Assembly: GCF_000308835.1 (NCBI RefSeq)
Contig: NZ_BAGN01000108.1
Coordinates: 1-52,872 of the forward strand
Length of the DNA: 52,872 bases
Direction: 5' to 3'
Source: Nocardia vinacea NBRC 16497
GTDB lineage: Bacteria > Actinomycetota > Actinomycetes > Mycobacteriales > Mycobacteriaceae
A program made the position numbers and the translations under genes. Under the pieces are notes generated by a model, which searched no databases, was not told the origin of the DNA, and saw only the letters and a list, made by a program, of their open reading frames with translations. Each line of letters opens with the position of its first letter. Positions within the stretch are counted from its first letter, which is position 1. This document shows, piece after piece, positions 35,475 to 45,727 of this stretch.

Positions 35475-36335
35475 TCACCGGTCGAGTTTCAGGTCGTGCC
35501 GGAAACGCTCCATGTCACGGATTTTCTCGGCTGTGGTCGCGGCGGGCCCGGAGTAGAACATCCAGGGCATGGTGAGGATGTGAGTGATGCCTCCGCTCTC
35601 GGCGCGGGCGTAGTCGGCTACGGTCACGGCGTCGGTCAGGGGCGCCATGATCGTGTAGTCGTTCATGGACAGCTCGGCTGCTGCCCGGTACCGGCGTATC
35701 CGGTCCGCGGTTTCCAGTGCCCTGTCGATAGTGGTCAGGTCGCCGATCCAGCCGTCGTATCGCGCGGCGCGTCGCAGCGCTAGGTCGGAGAGGCCGCCGA
35801 TGTAGACCGGGATCGGGGGCGCTGGGGGGCTCATCTCCAGCTTCGGAGCTTGGAAGAATTCGCCGGTGAATTCGGTCCAACCGGGCTGCCACAGCAGCCG
35901 CATCAGCTCGATCATTTCCTCGGTGCGTTTGCCTCGGTGCTCGAACGGCTGATCCAGCAATTCGAATTCCTCTCTGCACCAGCCGACTCCGATGCCGAGC
36001 TCGACTCGACCGTCGGCGAGCAAGGAGGCCGTGCCGATCGCCTTGGCCGCGGAATAGGGATTACGCAGGGCGGGTACGTACACGGTGGTGACGAAACGCA
36101 GCCGGTTGGTGATCTGGGCCAGGCTGCCGATCAGAACCCAGGGATCGGGCCAGTCCGCGAACGGCTTCCAGCGTCGGTCGCCGTTTCTGGTGTACGGGTA
36201 GGGTGTGTGCAGGTCGGCGAGGTTCACCACGTGATCGGGTAGACCTAGGCCGTCGTATCCCAAACTGTCGGCGGCGCGAGCGATGTGCAGTATTTCGCGC
36301 GTTTCCAGAAATCCTGTGCTGATGTAGAACTGCAT
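35475..36335 (-). CDS. LLM-class F420-dependent oxidoreductase
   Basis: 286 residues from ATG 36335 with CGGAGAG upstream. Luciferase-like TIM barrel: MQFYISTGFLETREILHIAR, GLPDHVVN, LRFVTTVYVPALRNPYSAAK, ADGRVELGIGVGWCREEFEL and the KRTEEMIELMRLLW motif. It matches the F420-dependent TIGR03619-like group common in mycolic-acid bacteria. Hydride-transfer oxidation or reduction of an unknown substrate is expected. It lies between the TetR gene and the truncated reductase and is probably part of the same catabolic set. Confidence 0.88.
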   Translation of the reverse strand: MQFYISTGFLETREILHIARAADSLGYDGLGLPDHVVNLADLHTPYPYTRNGDRRWKPFADWPDPWVLIGSLAQITNRLRFVTTVYVPALRNPYSAAKAIGTASLLADGRVELGIGVGWCREEFELLDQPFEHRGKRTEEMIELMRLLWQPGWTEFTGEFFQAPKLEMSPPAPPIPVYIGGLSDLALRRAARYDGWIGDLTTIDRALETADRIRRYRAAAELSMNDYTIMAPLTDAVTVADYARAESGGITHILTMPWMFYSGPAATTAEKIRDMERFRHDLKLDR

Positions 36336-36484
36336 GTGTGCTCTCCGTGAGGCTGGGCGTCGGGTTGTGCTGGACCGCAATGGTCACGAGTCCTGGGCGA
36401 TTGGGAGTCCTGCTGCCGAACCGGTGCCGCGAACACGCCGGGTGCGGTGACCGAACCGAGTGGCTCCGCAGCCGGTATCCGTTC

Positions 36485-37135
36485 TTAGCGTTCGGTGATC
36501 GTGTCCACGGTGATGCCCAGCCCGACGGCGAGCTGCCGGATCGCGGAGCCCACGCAATGCTCAGCGCCCCTGGTCGCAGCAGCACGGGAGGTTTCGTCGA
36601 GAGGCCTTCCGAAGCCCATGACCTCGAACATGACCGTCGAGCCGTCGTAGATGGTGTAGTCGGCGACTTCCATGCAGCCGACCTGCTCGAGGGGCACGTT
36701 CCCGTCAGTGCGACGTAGGTCATTGGCAAATCCGGGATCGCCGCCAGTGCTGAACAGGCTCGAATCACCGTGCCGCGCAGCCTCTTCGACGCGAGCGATG
36801 TACTCTTGGGGCTGCACCTGCCACAGGTATTGCAGCAACCCGGGGGCCGAGCCCCCGATGTATACCCTCGCCGCGAGAATCCGCCGGCAGTCCTCGATCG
36901 CCTCCTGCAGGCGGGTGTCTCCTATCGCGTAGTAGCCGACGCACTTCGGTTCGGTCGAGGGCAGTGCATCGAGGTCGCCGCCGCCCGCTGTGCCGGTCGA
37001 GGTGTCGAGATCCGCGACCTCGCCGGGTGTCGACACGTACCCGCCGGTCAGCTCATAGCGGGGGCTTTCGATGAGGCCGGTGAGGGCAAGGCGGCCGACA
37101 TTCCCAGTGTCGACGTGGGCGGCACGGATGGGCAT
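36485..37135 (-). pseudogene. Dihydrodipicolinate-reductase-like dehydrogenase, C-terminally truncated
   Basis: 216 codons from ATG 37135, which has a strong GGAGGA site six bases away. Atypical NAD fold start IRAAHVDTGNVGRLALTGLI, then VGYYAIGDTRLQEAIEDCRR, DPGFANDLRR and MFEVMGFGRPLDET. Related mycobacterial proteins run to roughly 350 residues; this one stops at TVDTITER and is also shorter around the linker after RRILAARVYIGG. The missing part is the C-terminal substrate domain. It could be a shortened stable protein, but I favour a decaying gene. Divergent from the SDR at 37252. Confidence 0.65.
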
Positions 37136-37201
37136 GAATTCTCCTCCGAATCGTGGATCAGTGCTGGTCAATAAGTGCTGTCCAAGAGTCTGATCATATT
37201 T

Positions 37202-37217
37202 CCGGACAGTAGTCTGG
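37202..37217. promoter_or_regulatory. Inverted repeat in divergent SDR promoter
   Basis: CCGGAC-AGTA-GTCTGG (37203-37216 core) is an imperfect inverted repeat with half-sites like TCCAGAC. It lies 35 bases before the SDR ATG and 67 bases before the leftward gene at 37135. Confidence 0.5.
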
Positions 37218-37251
37218 ATCATGTTCTAGTTGGTATGTTAGCGTGACCGCC

Positions 37252-37992
37252 ATGGGACGTGTAGACGGCAAAGTTGCACTTATCAGTGGCGGGGCGCGCG
37301 GGATGGGCGCCGCGCACGCGGAATTACTCGTGGCCGAAGGTGCCAAAGTCGTCATCGGCGATATCCTGGACGATGACGGTAAAGCGGTCGCCGAATCACT
37401 CGGCGACGCAGCGCGTTACGTCCACCTCGATGTCACCGAGCCGGTTCATTGGGAGACAGCGGTGAACGAGGCGCTCGACGCGTTCGGGAAGCTCGATGTC
37501 CTCGTGAACAATGCCGGTATCGTCAACCGCGGTCCGTTGGGAAAGTTCGATCTGGTCAAATGGCGTCAGATCATCGACGTGAACTTGACCGGCACCTTCC
37601 TGGGGATGCGAGCCGTCGTGGAACCGATGGTCGCCGCGGGCGGCGGGTCGATCATCAACGTCTCCTCGATCGAAGGACTGCGCGGCGCGCCTTGGGCGCA
37701 CGGCTACGTCGCATCGAAGTGGGGCGTGCGCGGCTTGGCCAAGTCTGCCGCACTCGAGTTGGCGCCGCACAACATTCGCGTCAACTCGCTGCACCCGGGC
37801 CTGATCCGGACGCCGATGACGGAGAACATTCCCGACGACTTGGTGACCATTCCGTTGGGCCGGCCCGCGCAGCCCTCGGAGGTCGCCACGTTCGTGCTCT
37901 TCCTGGCCAGTGACGAATCCTCGTACGCGACGGGCTCGGAGTTCGTCATGGACGGCGGACTGGTCGCCGCCGTACCGCACAAGACCTCTTGA
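37252..37992 (+). CDS. Short-chain dehydrogenase/reductase
   Basis: 246 residues from ATG 37252; GTG 37243 is in frame but less likely. Full classical [39 protein letters not shown], Ser in VSSIEGLRG, YVASK near residue 155, and C-terminal [20 protein letters not shown]. Similar to glucose-1-dehydrogenase and 3alpha(20beta)-hydroxysteroid dehydrogenases. It is the only intact member of a set with relatives or fragments at 19032, 33212, 33668 and 33904, so it may have kept the function the others lost. Confidence 0.9.
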   Translation: MGRVDGKVALISGGARGMGAAHAELLVAEGAKVVIGDILDDDGKAVAESLGDAARYVHLDVTEPVHWETAVNEALDAFGKLDVLVNNAGIVNRGPLGKFDLVKWRQIIDVNLTGTFLGMRAVVEPMVAAGGGSIINVSSIEGLRGAPWAHGYVASKWGVRGLAKSAALELAPHNIRVNSLHPGLIRTPMTENIPDDLVTIPLGRPAQPSEVATFVLFLASDESSYATGSEFVMDGGLVAAVPHKTS

Positions 37993-38178
37993 GAGCGAGC
38001 AGCCGGACGGACCTGGACCATGATCGAATCGATACGGGGCGGCATCATGGCGGCGCGTGAACACGAGAACGCGTACTTCGCCGAATTGATCGGCGGCCCC
38101 GGCGAATACGGAGGAACTGATGGCTTTCGCCCACGGACTCGAACCTGACTTCACTACACTGCCGGTGGGGCGGTGACC

Positions 38179-39264
38179 ATGAGCGAGATCGTGTGTGGCG
38201 TTATCGCCCGGACGGCGGGCGCGCCGGTCGAATTGGCCGACATCACCATTCCGGATCCCGGGCCGCGCGATGTGGTCGTGCGGGTGCTGGCGTGCGGGGT
38301 GTGCCACACGGATCTGACCTACCGCGAGGGCGGCATCAACGACGAGTTCCCGTTCCTGCTCGGACACGAGGCGGCCGGGATCGTGGACCGGATCGGCGAT
38401 TCTGTCACCGAGGTAGAGGTCGGCGACTTCGTGGTACTGAACTGGCGGGCGGTGTGCGGGCGGTGCCGCGCGTGCCGTCGCGGCCGCCCCTGGTACTGCT
38501 TCGACACCTACAACGCCGAGCAGAAGATGACTCTCGGCGACGGGACCGTCCTGACGCCCGCGCTCGGGATCGGAGCGTTCGCCGACAAGACTCTGGTGCA
38601 CGAGGGGCAGTGCACCAGAGTGGATTCCACGATCGATCCGGCGGTCGCCGGTCTGCTCGGCTGCGGCGTGATGGCTGGACTCGGAGCCGCGCTGCATACC
38701 GGACAGGTGGGGCGTGGCGACAGTGTGGCGGTCATCGGCTGCGGCGGAGTCGGAGCGGCCGCCGTCGCCGGGGCCGTGCTGGCGGGAGCGACGACGATCA
38801 TCGCCGTCGATCGCGATCCGGCCAAACTGGCTGCCGCGGCCGAGTTCGGCGCTACGCATACGGTCGACGCGTCCGTCGAGGACGCCGTGGCTCGAATCCA
38901 GGAGTACACCAACGGTTTCGGCGCCGATGTCGTCATCGACGCGGTAGGGCGTCCCGAGACCTGGGAGCAGGCGTTCTACGCGCGCGACCTCGCGGGGACG
39001 GTGGTGCTGGTCGGCGTGCCGACGCCGGACATGCGGATCGACATGCCGCTGCTGGACTTCTTCTCCCGTGGTGGAGCCTTGAAGTCCTCGTGGTACGGCG
39101 ACTGCCTGCCGGAGCGCGACTTCCCGACCCTGATCGAGCTCTACCGGCAGGGACGGTTGCCGCTGGAACTGTTCGTCTCCGAGCGCATAGCTCTCGGCGA
39201 GGTCGAAAAGTCCTTCGACACCATGAAATCGGGGCGGGTACTACGATCGGTGGTCGTGCTGTGA
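38179..39264 (+). CDS. mscR: S-(hydroxymethyl)mycothiol dehydrogenase
   Basis: 361 residues. Class III-type zinc alcohol dehydrogenase: [26 protein letters not shown], structural-zinc [20 protein letters not shown] and NAD fold [20 protein letters not shown]. The exact combination with [12 protein letters not shown] and [20 protein letters not shown] fits MscR, which oxidises the mycothiol adduct of formaldehyde (and reduces nitrosomycothiol). It overlaps the MBL gene (GTGA), as MscR genes usually do. It may detoxify formaldehyde from P450 demethylation, for example CYP51; that link is inference. Confidence 0.9.
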   Translation: MSEIVCGVIARTAGAPVELADITIPDPGPRDVVVRVLACGVCHTDLTYREGGINDEFPFLLGHEAAGIVDRIGDSVTEVEVGDFVVLNWRAVCGRCRACRRGRPWYCFDTYNAEQKMTLGDGTVLTPALGIGAFADKTLVHEGQCTRVDSTIDPAVAGLLGCGVMAGLGAALHTGQVGRGDSVAVIGCGGVGAAAVAGAVLAGATTIIAVDRDPAKLAAAAEFGATHTVDASVEDAVARIQEYTNGFGADVVIDAVGRPETWEQAFYARDLAGTVVLVGVPTPDMRIDMPLLDFFSRGGALKSSWYGDCLPERDFPTLIELYRQGRLPLELFVSERIALGEVEKSFDTMKSGRVLRSVVVL

Positions 39265-39914
39265 CCGAGGTATCCGTCCGCAGCGTCGGCGCGGTCCGTA
39301 TCGATAGGGTTGTCACGTCGGGCACCTTCGCACTCGATGGCGGCAGTTGGGACGTCGAGAACAACGTCTGGATCATCGGCGACGATAGCGAGGTCGTCGT
39401 CATCGACGCCGCACACGACGCCGAGTCGGTCCTGGCGGCCGTGGACGGGCGGACCGTGCGTGCGGTCGTCTGTACCCACGGGCACAACGACCACATCGGA
39501 GCCGCCGAAGAGCTGTCGGCTCGCACGGACGCGCCCGTTCTTCTGCATCCCGGTGACGAAATGCTGTGGCGGCGTGTGTATCCGGAGTTCGCGTTCACGG
39601 AACTGGCGGACCGCGGTCGTATTCCGTTGGCGGGCACCGAGCTCGAGGTCATCCACACTCCCGGGCATTCACCGGGATCGGTGTGCCTGTGGGGCGCGGA
39701 GCTGAAGGTTCTCTTCAGCGGCGATACGTTGTTCGCTGGCGGACCCGGTGCGACGGGCAGGTCATACTCGGACTTTCCGACCATCGTCGATTCGCTACGC
39801 GACCGCGTATTCACCCTCGCCGGAGATGCCGTCGTGCTGACCGGGCATGGGGTGGGAACCGATCTCGCGACCGAGAGTTCACACCTCGACGAGTGGATCG
39901 CCCGCGGATGGTGA
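39261..39914 (+). CDS. MBL-fold hydrolase linked to mscR
   Basis: 217 residues from GTG 39261, which overlaps the mscR stop. Metallo-beta-lactamase motifs: [31 protein letters not shown] and a late GHG. The mscR-linked MBL protein is thought to hydrolyse the S-formylmycothiol product to formate and mycothiol. Cytosolic, probably two-metal. Confidence 0.9.
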   Translation: MTEVSVRSVGAVRIDRVVTSGTFALDGGSWDVENNVWIIGDDSEVVVIDAAHDAESVLAAVDGRTVRAVVCTHGHNDHIGAAEELSARTDAPVLLHPGDEMLWRRVYPEFAFTELADRGRIPLAGTELEVIHTPGHSPGSVCLWGAELKVLFSGDTLFAGGPGATGRSYSDFPTIVDSLRDRVFTLAGDAVVLTGHGVGTDLATESSHLDEWIARGW

Positions 39915-39921
39915 TCCGTAG

Positions 39922-40611
<690 letters not shown>

Positions 40612-40661
40612 CCCGGACCCACTTCTGTCGGCCATTTCGCGCACAGCGCGAGTGGTCGGCG

Positions 40662-41687
40662 TCAGCGGGGGAGCGCATCGCGGAAGATCCCGTTTCCGGC
40701 CGTGGTGCGCGACAGCGCGTCCGCGGCCAGGATGACCGCGGCGGCGGTCCAAGTGGTTCGTTCCTCGGGCCAGCGTTTGCCGTCGGTGAACACCATTCCG
40801 GTCCAATACGATCCGTCCGATTCACGCAGATGCTGCATCTCGGTGAAGAGCGTCGCGGCGGTGGCGGTGTCACCGTCGGCGTCGAGCGCCAAGACCAGTT
40901 CGCAGGTTTCCGCGCCGGTGACCCACGGCGCGTCGGAGACGCAGCGGATGCCCAGGCCGGGGACTACGAATTCGTCCCAGTGACGCCGGATCCGGTCGCG
41001 GCCCTGGGGACCACGTACCGCGCCACCGAGAATCGGGTAGTACCAGTCCATGGAATAGCGGCTCTTGTCCAGAAAGGCTTCCGGGTGGTCGCGCAGGGCG
41101 CTGCCGAGGCGGCGGCGGGCCGCGGCCCAGTCCGGCCTGGGATCGCCGAGGCGCTCGGCCAGGGTCACCGCACAGCCGAGGCTGTGGAAGATGCTGGAGC
41201 AACCGGTGAGCAGGGCCTCGCCCGAGCTGCCGGATTCGCTTGCGGACCAGTGGATCTCGCCGTGCTCACCCTGCTGCAGGCCCAGCACGAACTCGACCGA
41301 GGCGCGGACGGTGGGCCACATCTCGGCGGCGAATCCGGAATCACCGGTGACGGTGAGGAAATGCAGCACACCGGTGGCCAGGTAAGCACAGAAGTTGGTG
41401 TCGGCGTCGTGGTTCTCGATGACGCCCTGCCGGAACTGCATCGGCCATGAGCCGTCGTCGCGCTGGGTCTTGGCCGACCAGATGTAGGCGTCGCGAGCCT
41501 CATCCCACAGCCCGGCGACAGTGAGCGCCATGGCCGACTCGACGTGATCCCAGGGATCGGTGTGCCCGCCAGTGAACCAGGGCAGGGCACCGTCGGGTTC
41601 TTGTGCGGCGGCGATGGATTCACCGCTGCGCAAGACTTCGCGGCCAGTTAGGACGCCGGGCACGGCGGGCAGCTCAGCATGCGGCAC
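40662..41687 (-). CDS. Alpha/alpha-toroid (prenyltransferase-like) protein
   Basis: 341 residues. Repeats of the terpenoid-cyclase/prenyltransferase toroid: IAAAQEPDGALPWFTGGHTD-PWDHVESAMAL, KTQRDDGSWPMQFRQG, LQQGEHGEIHWS and ESDGSYWTGMVFTDG, each a QxxDGSW-like strand. There is no obvious catalytic DxDD. Often annotated as prenyltransferase, but a glycan-processing toroid fits the glycosyltransferase operon equally well. Its start overlaps the methyltransferase stop by 14 bases, so they are coupled. Confidence 0.75.
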   Translation of the reverse strand: MPHAELPAVPGVLTGREVLRSGESIAAAQEPDGALPWFTGGHTDPWDHVESAMALTVAGLWDEARDAYIWSAKTQRDDGSWPMQFRQGVIENHDADTNFCAYLATGVLHFLTVTGDSGFAAEMWPTVRASVEFVLGLQQGEHGEIHWSASESGSSGEALLTGCSSIFHSLGCAVTLAERLGDPRPDWAAARRRLGSALRDHPEAFLDKSRYSMDWYYPILGGAVRGPQGRDRIRRHWDEFVVPGLGIRCVSDAPWVTGAETCELVLALDADGDTATAATLFTEMQHLRESDGSYWTGMVFTDGKRWPEERTTWTAAAVILAADALSRTTAGNGIFRDALPR

Positions 41688-42405
41688 TGCGCACCGCCGG
41701 TTTCGTGAAGTAGAGGGCGACGGACTTGCCGATGAAGGGGTTGAGCATGCGTTCGGCCGTGCGGGTGAGCGCGGGCGCGGACATCATGTCCCACACCAGC
41801 ATCCGGTGATAGGCCGTCACCGCCGGATGCGCGTCGTCGGCGACCCCGACCGCGCACTTGAGCCACCAGAACGGGGAGTGCAGGGCGTGCGCGAACTCCT
41901 GGTGGATGTGGCGCACGCCGCGCGCGGTGATCTTGTCGCGCAGCTCGTCTGCCCGGTAGATGCGGACGTGGCCGCCTTCGTTCGCGTGGTACTTGTCCGA
42001 AAGCGCCCAGCAGACGCGTTCGGGCAGCCAGCGGGGGACCGTGACGGCCAGTGCGCCACCAGGTTTGAGGACGCGCACCAGCTCACTGATGGCCTGCTCG
42101 TCCTGCGGGATGTGCTCGAGGATCTCCGAGGCGATGACCACGTCGAATTCGCCGTCGCCGTAGGGCAGGTCGAGCGCGTCGCCGCGCACGGTCTCGGCCT
42201 TCGCGTACTCCGGCACCTCGCCGGCCGCGGCCATGGCCTCGAACATGACGCCGACATCGGCGAGGTCGGTGGCGTTCTGGTCGAAGGCCACGATGTCCGC
42301 GCCGCGCCGATACGCCTCGAAGGAGTGCCGCCCGGCCCCGCAGCCGACATCGATCACGCGTACTCCCGGGCCTACGCCCAGACGATCGAAATCGACGGTC
42401 AGCAT
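41674..42405 (-). CDS. SAM-dependent methyltransferase of glycosyltransferase operon
   Basis: 243 residues from ATG 42405 with GGAGG four bases upstream. Methyltransf_11 landmarks: VRVIDVGCGAGRHSFEAYRR, IVAFDQNATDLADV, GDALDLPYGDGEFDVVIASE and LEHIPQDEQAISELVRVLKP. A C-terminal extension (MLVWDMMSAPALTRTAERML) follows the fold. Middle gene of a leftward trio; a lipid or sugar acceptor is likely but unproven. Confidence 0.88.
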   Translation of the reverse strand: MLTVDFDRLGVGPGVRVIDVGCGAGRHSFEAYRRGADIVAFDQNATDLADVGVMFEAMAAAGEVPEYAKAETVRGDALDLPYGDGEFDVVIASEILEHIPQDEQAISELVRVLKPGGALAVTVPRWLPERVCWALSDKYHANEGGHVRIYRADELRDKITARGVRHIHQEFAHALHSPFWWLKCAVGVADDAHPAVTAYHRMLVWDMMSAPALTRTAERMLNPFIGKSVALYFTKPAVRSAAC

Positions 42406-42445
42406 GTGACCTCCAGTCTGTTGGTGATGGGTGTCGAAGAATGAA

Positions 42446-43696
42446 TCAACGGTTTGTTCCGACGACCGGTGCTCGGCGGCCGTGCCGCTCGACCGCTTGC
42501 TCGTAGACCGCGACGGTCTGTGCGCCGACGGCGGCCCAGCTGAACACCTCCAACGCACGCCGCCGTCCTGCATTTCCCATGTGGTGCAGGCGATCCGGAT
42601 CGCGAAGCAGCTGGCCCAGCGTGTGGGTCAGGGCCGTCGCATCGCCGGGCTCGACCAGCTCCGCGCAGGCGCCGGTGACCTCGGGCAGCGCCCCTGCCCG
42701 GCTGGCGACCAGGGGCGTGCCACTGGCCATGGCCTCCACGGCCGGCAGCGAGAAACCCTCGTACAGGGACGGAATACAGGCGACCTGCGCCGAGGCGAGC
42801 AGCTCGGCGAGTCCCTCGTCGCTCAATCCGCTGACAGCGGTGACGATGTCGGCCAGCCCCAGTTCGGCGATGAGCTTCTCGGTCGGCCCGTTGGGCTCCA
42901 ACTTCGCCACCAGCCGCAGCTCGATGTCATGGGTATGACGCAGCCGGGCAACGGCTTCGAGCAGATGCGCGATGCCCTTGAGCGGCTTGTCCGCGCTGGC
43001 TACCGCGACGATGCGGCCCCGCACCCGAGGCGTCTCGCGCGGCTGGAACAGCTCGGTGTCCACGCCCAGCGGGACCGTGTGCAACTGCTGTGGCGGCACC
43101 CCGAAGTCCTCGGCGATATCGGTCGCCGACGACGAGGACACCGTGATCAGGTCCGGAATCTGCCGTGCTACCCGCTGCTGCATGCCGAGAAATCCGTACC
43201 AGCGCCGCACGAAGGGCTTGCGCCGCCACGGTGCGGCCGCCAGATCCACCGACCGGTCGCGGGTGATGGGATGGTGGATTGTCGCCACCACAGGCAGGTG
43301 CCGGGCGATATCGAGCAACCCGTAGCCGAGGCACTGGTTGTCGTGCACGACATCGAAATCCCGTGTGCGCGACCATAACAGCCGCGCGGCACGCAGACTG
43401 AACGTCCTGGGCTCGGGAAAGCCGGCGGTCCACATGGTGGCGAGCTCGAGCAGATCGATCCGGTCGCGGATCTCGCGCGGATGGGGTGTGCGAAAGGGAT
43501 CGTCGTCGCGGTACAGGTCCAGGCTGGGCACCTCCGTGAGCCGCACGCGCGGATCGAGGTGTTCTGGATAGGGCTGGCCGGAGAAGACCTCGACCTCATG
43601 GCCGAGCTCCGCCAGCCCCTGACTCAAATATCGGACGTAAACCCCTTGCCCCCCACAGTGGGTCTTGCTGCGGTAGGACAACAGGGCTACGCGCAT
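42446..43696 (-). CDS. GT4-family glycosyltransferase
   Basis: 416 residues from ATG 43696 with GGAGGG close by. GT-B fold: acceptor start MRVALLSYRSKTHCGGQGVY, VVHDNQCLGYG, and donor half VPLGVDTELFQPRE, VASADKPLKGIAHLLEAVAR, then PSLYEGFSLPAVEAMASGTP with the EX7E motif. It uses a nucleotide-diphospho sugar and retains the anomer by family. Leading gene of the trio with the methyltransferase and toroid protein; probably envelope glycan or glycolipid assembly. Confidence 0.9.
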   Translation of the reverse strand: MRVALLSYRSKTHCGGQGVYVRYLSQGLAELGHEVEVFSGQPYPEHLDPRVRLTEVPSLDLYRDDDPFRTPHPREIRDRIDLLELATMWTAGFPEPRTFSLRAARLLWSRTRDFDVVHDNQCLGYGLLDIARHLPVVATIHHPITRDRSVDLAAAPWRRKPFVRRWYGFLGMQQRVARQIPDLITVSSSSATDIAEDFGVPPQQLHTVPLGVDTELFQPRETPRVRGRIVAVASADKPLKGIAHLLEAVARLRHTHDIELRLVAKLEPNGPTEKLIAELGLADIVTAVSGLSDEGLAELLASAQVACIPSLYEGFSLPAVEAMASGTPLVASRAGALPEVTGACAELVEPGDATALTHTLGQLLRDPDRLHHMGNAGRRRALEVFSWAAVGAQTVAVYEQAVERHGRRAPVVGTNR

Positions 43697-43807
43697 CGAC
43701 CCTCCGCCCGCAGCGGTTCCGCGCACTCGAATCCGGCGGGAATGGACGGCGCTGGCACAGCTTCCTCCTGAAAGGCCGACGTCTTTGTGGACCGAAATGT
43801 GCGGGAC

Positions 43808-45160
43808 TCATCGCCGCCGGCGACGGTAGCGGACGCGGCACGGCTGCTCCAGCTGCACCACCATTTTGGAGTGATCGTTGCGATAGGTGTCCGAGGGCTG
43901 GGCCAGTTCGAACTCCCAGTCCCGCAACAGAATGGAGAAGATCGCCTTGAGCTGCATGAGCGCGAACGGCGCCCCGACGCAGCGATGACGCCCCGCGCCG
44001 AAGGGGATCCAGGTCCAGCGATTGACGATGTCCTCTTGCCGCGGATCGAGGTAGCGGCTCGGATCGAAGGTGTCCGGATTCGGGAAGTCCTCCACGATCC
44101 GGTTGGAGATCGCGGGCGTGGCGGCCACCATATCGCCCGCAGCGATCCGGTTGCCGCACACCTCGAATTCATCGCGCGCGATGCGCATCAGAATGATCAA
44201 CGGCGGATGCAGGCGCAGCGCCTCCTTGAGTGCGGCCTCCAGGTTCGGAATCTGCCGCAGCGCATTGTGACTGACCTCCGAACCGTCCGCGTACAGCTCG
44301 TCGAGCTCGGTGACGACCGCCGCCAGTGTCTCCGGGTGGCGCAACAGCTCGATGATCGTCCAGGCCGCGGTGCCGGAGGTGGTGTGGTGGCCGGCGAACA
44401 TCATGGAGATGAAGATGCCGGTGATCTCGCTGGCAGAGAACCGCGGCGACCCGTTCTCGTCCTTCACTGAGATCAGGACGTCGAGCATGTCGCGGTCGTC
44501 CTTGCCGGTCGGCGGGTTCGCCTCGCGTTGATCCATGATCGCCTGCACGAGTTCGACCAGCTTGGTGCGGGCTTCATCGCGGCGACGGAAGCTCTCGATC
44601 GGCGCGTAGGGATCGACGTAGGCCAGGGCATCGGTGCCCTGCTCGAGTTCGTGGTAAAGATGCGCGAACCGGGAGTCGAGCTGGTTGCGGAACTTCACAC
44701 CGATAAGGCAGGACGAGGAGGTGTAGATGGTCAACTCGGCGAAGAATTCGAGCAGGTCGATCTCGCCCTCGTCGTCCCACTGAGCCAGCATCTGGTCCAC
44801 TTCGCGGGCGATGGTGACGGCGTGCCCGCGCATGTGGTCGGCACGCAGGGCCGAATTATGCAGCATCTCTTTGCGGCGTTCGGGTGGAGCGTCGAAGACG
44901 ACGCCCTCGCCGAAGATCGGCTTCATGAACGGGTATGCCGCACCCTGATCGAGGTCCTCGTCACTCGCGCGGAAGAAGAACTCGTTGGCCTCCGCGCCCG
45001 ACAGCAGGATCACATCGCGCCCTGCGAGCACGAACGACCCGACATCACCGCATTCGGCGCGAACTCGCCGCATCAGCGCGATCGGATCGGTGCGGAACTC
45101 CTCCAGGTGCCCGTACTCGTCCTCGCCCCCGGACACTCGCTGCGGCTTGACCAGCGTCAT
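43808..45160 (-). CDS. cyp51: CYP51-type sterol 14-alpha-demethylase cytochrome P450
   Basis: 450 residues from ATG 45160 with GGAAGG upstream. It follows Mycobacterium tuberculosis CYP51 closely from the start: VSGGEDEYGHLEEFRTDPIA, ANEFFFRASDEDLDQGAAYP, FGEGVVFDAPPERRKEMLHN, the I-helix MMFAGHHTTSGTA, ExxR in ALKEALRLHPPL, and heme loop FGAGRHRCVGAPFA. The long upstream open frame (to 45589) is not part of it. It removes the 14-alpha methyl of sterols by family; whether the host makes or only modifies sterols is unknown. Ferredoxin partner probably at 49873. A perfect palindrome lies 22 bases before the start. Confidence 0.95.
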   Translation of the reverse strand: MTLVKPQRVSGGEDEYGHLEEFRTDPIALMRRVRAECGDVGSFVLAGRDVILLSGAEANEFFFRASDEDLDQGAAYPFMKPIFGEGVVFDAPPERRKEMLHNSALRADHMRGHAVTIAREVDQMLAQWDDEGEIDLLEFFAELTIYTSSSCLIGVKFRNQLDSRFAHLYHELEQGTDALAYVDPYAPIESFRRRDEARTKLVELVQAIMDQREANPPTGKDDRDMLDVLISVKDENGSPRFSASEITGIFISMMFAGHHTTSGTAAWTIIELLRHPETLAAVVTELDELYADGSEVSHNALRQIPNLEAALKEALRLHPPLIILMRIARDEFEVCGNRIAAGDMVAATPAISNRIVEDFPNPDTFDPSRYLDPRQEDIVNRWTWIPFGAGRHRCVGAPFALMQLKAIFSILLRDWEFELAQPSDTYRNDHSKMVVQLEQPCRVRYRRRRR

Positions 45161-45181
45161 TGGAAATCCTTCCCGGAATAC

Positions 45182-45216
45182 CTGTCCAGACACATGATGG
45201 ACATGTGTCTGGACAG
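45182..45216. promoter_or_regulatory. Perfect 15-bp palindromic operator before cyp51
   Basis: CTGTCCAGACACATG (45182-45196) and CATGTGTCTGGACAG (45202-45216) are exact reverse complements around ATGGA. The site is 22 bases upstream of the cyp51 ATG, suited to block transcription. Half-sites recur at 46316, 52102 and 52272. Likely bound by the TetR encoded at 45728. Confidence 0.85.
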
Positions 45217-45727
45217 TACTACGGTTGCCGCTGCGCGACAAGACTCCCGCTGTTTTGCCGGGTCGGTGCCGCCCAATGGTGCTCGACACGGCTGGCAGTG
45301 CGCTGATCTCGTCGTCCGGGGAATCGATGGGCAGCGGTTCGCGAAGTCCGCTCGTGGCCCAGCTGTGAATGCCGTCGGGCACACGTACCTGTGCGATGCG
45401 CGCGGCGTGCACGACGTCCACATCGCCGCGGAATGTGCCGTCGCGTTGCGCATGTTCGACTAGTCGTTGGGAGAGGAGGGCGATGTCGGCTTGCGCCGCA
45501 GCGTCTTTCGGGGGCGCGCTGCTCGACTTACTGGCTTGTTCCCGGCGTTCGACCGTTTCGAATCGGGAAGTTTCGCTGCCGCGCGCCAAGTGAAGGTGGA
45601 AACGGCGAGCGGATCATTTCTCTACGCCTGGACAACACTGTCCACGCTCAACATCGTCGGGTGGGAGCATTCGGACGCGACGAGCCGGATGGACGAAGGA
45701 TTCGTCGTCGTCGCCGCCGTCCGGCGA
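45217..45727. other. Gap between TetR stop and cyp51 operator; possible remnant
   Basis: About 510 bases with no confident gene. On the minus strand at 45345-45530 the open frame reads AQADIALLSQRLVEHAQRDG-TFRGDVDVVHAARIAQVRVP, which looks like the C-terminal region of a TetR-type protein. No start or DNA-binding domain accompanies it, so it may be a relic. Confidence 0.45.

Noticed and set aside
38030..38160. Possible small gene before mscR (REHENAYFAELIGG and [14 protein letters not shown] in different frames)
   Set aside because: Protein-like pieces occur in two frames without a start or family; possibly a remnant, too short to call.
38193..39914. 573-codon plus-strand open frame over mscR
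   Set aside because: Its first two thirds are an out-of-frame shadow of mscR; only the last third (the MBL protein) is real, starting at GTG 39261.
45161..45589. N-terminal extension of the cyp51 frame to 593 residues
   Set aside because: CYP51 homology begins at residue 1 of the 45160 start, which has a good ribosome site; the extension crosses the palindromic operator.
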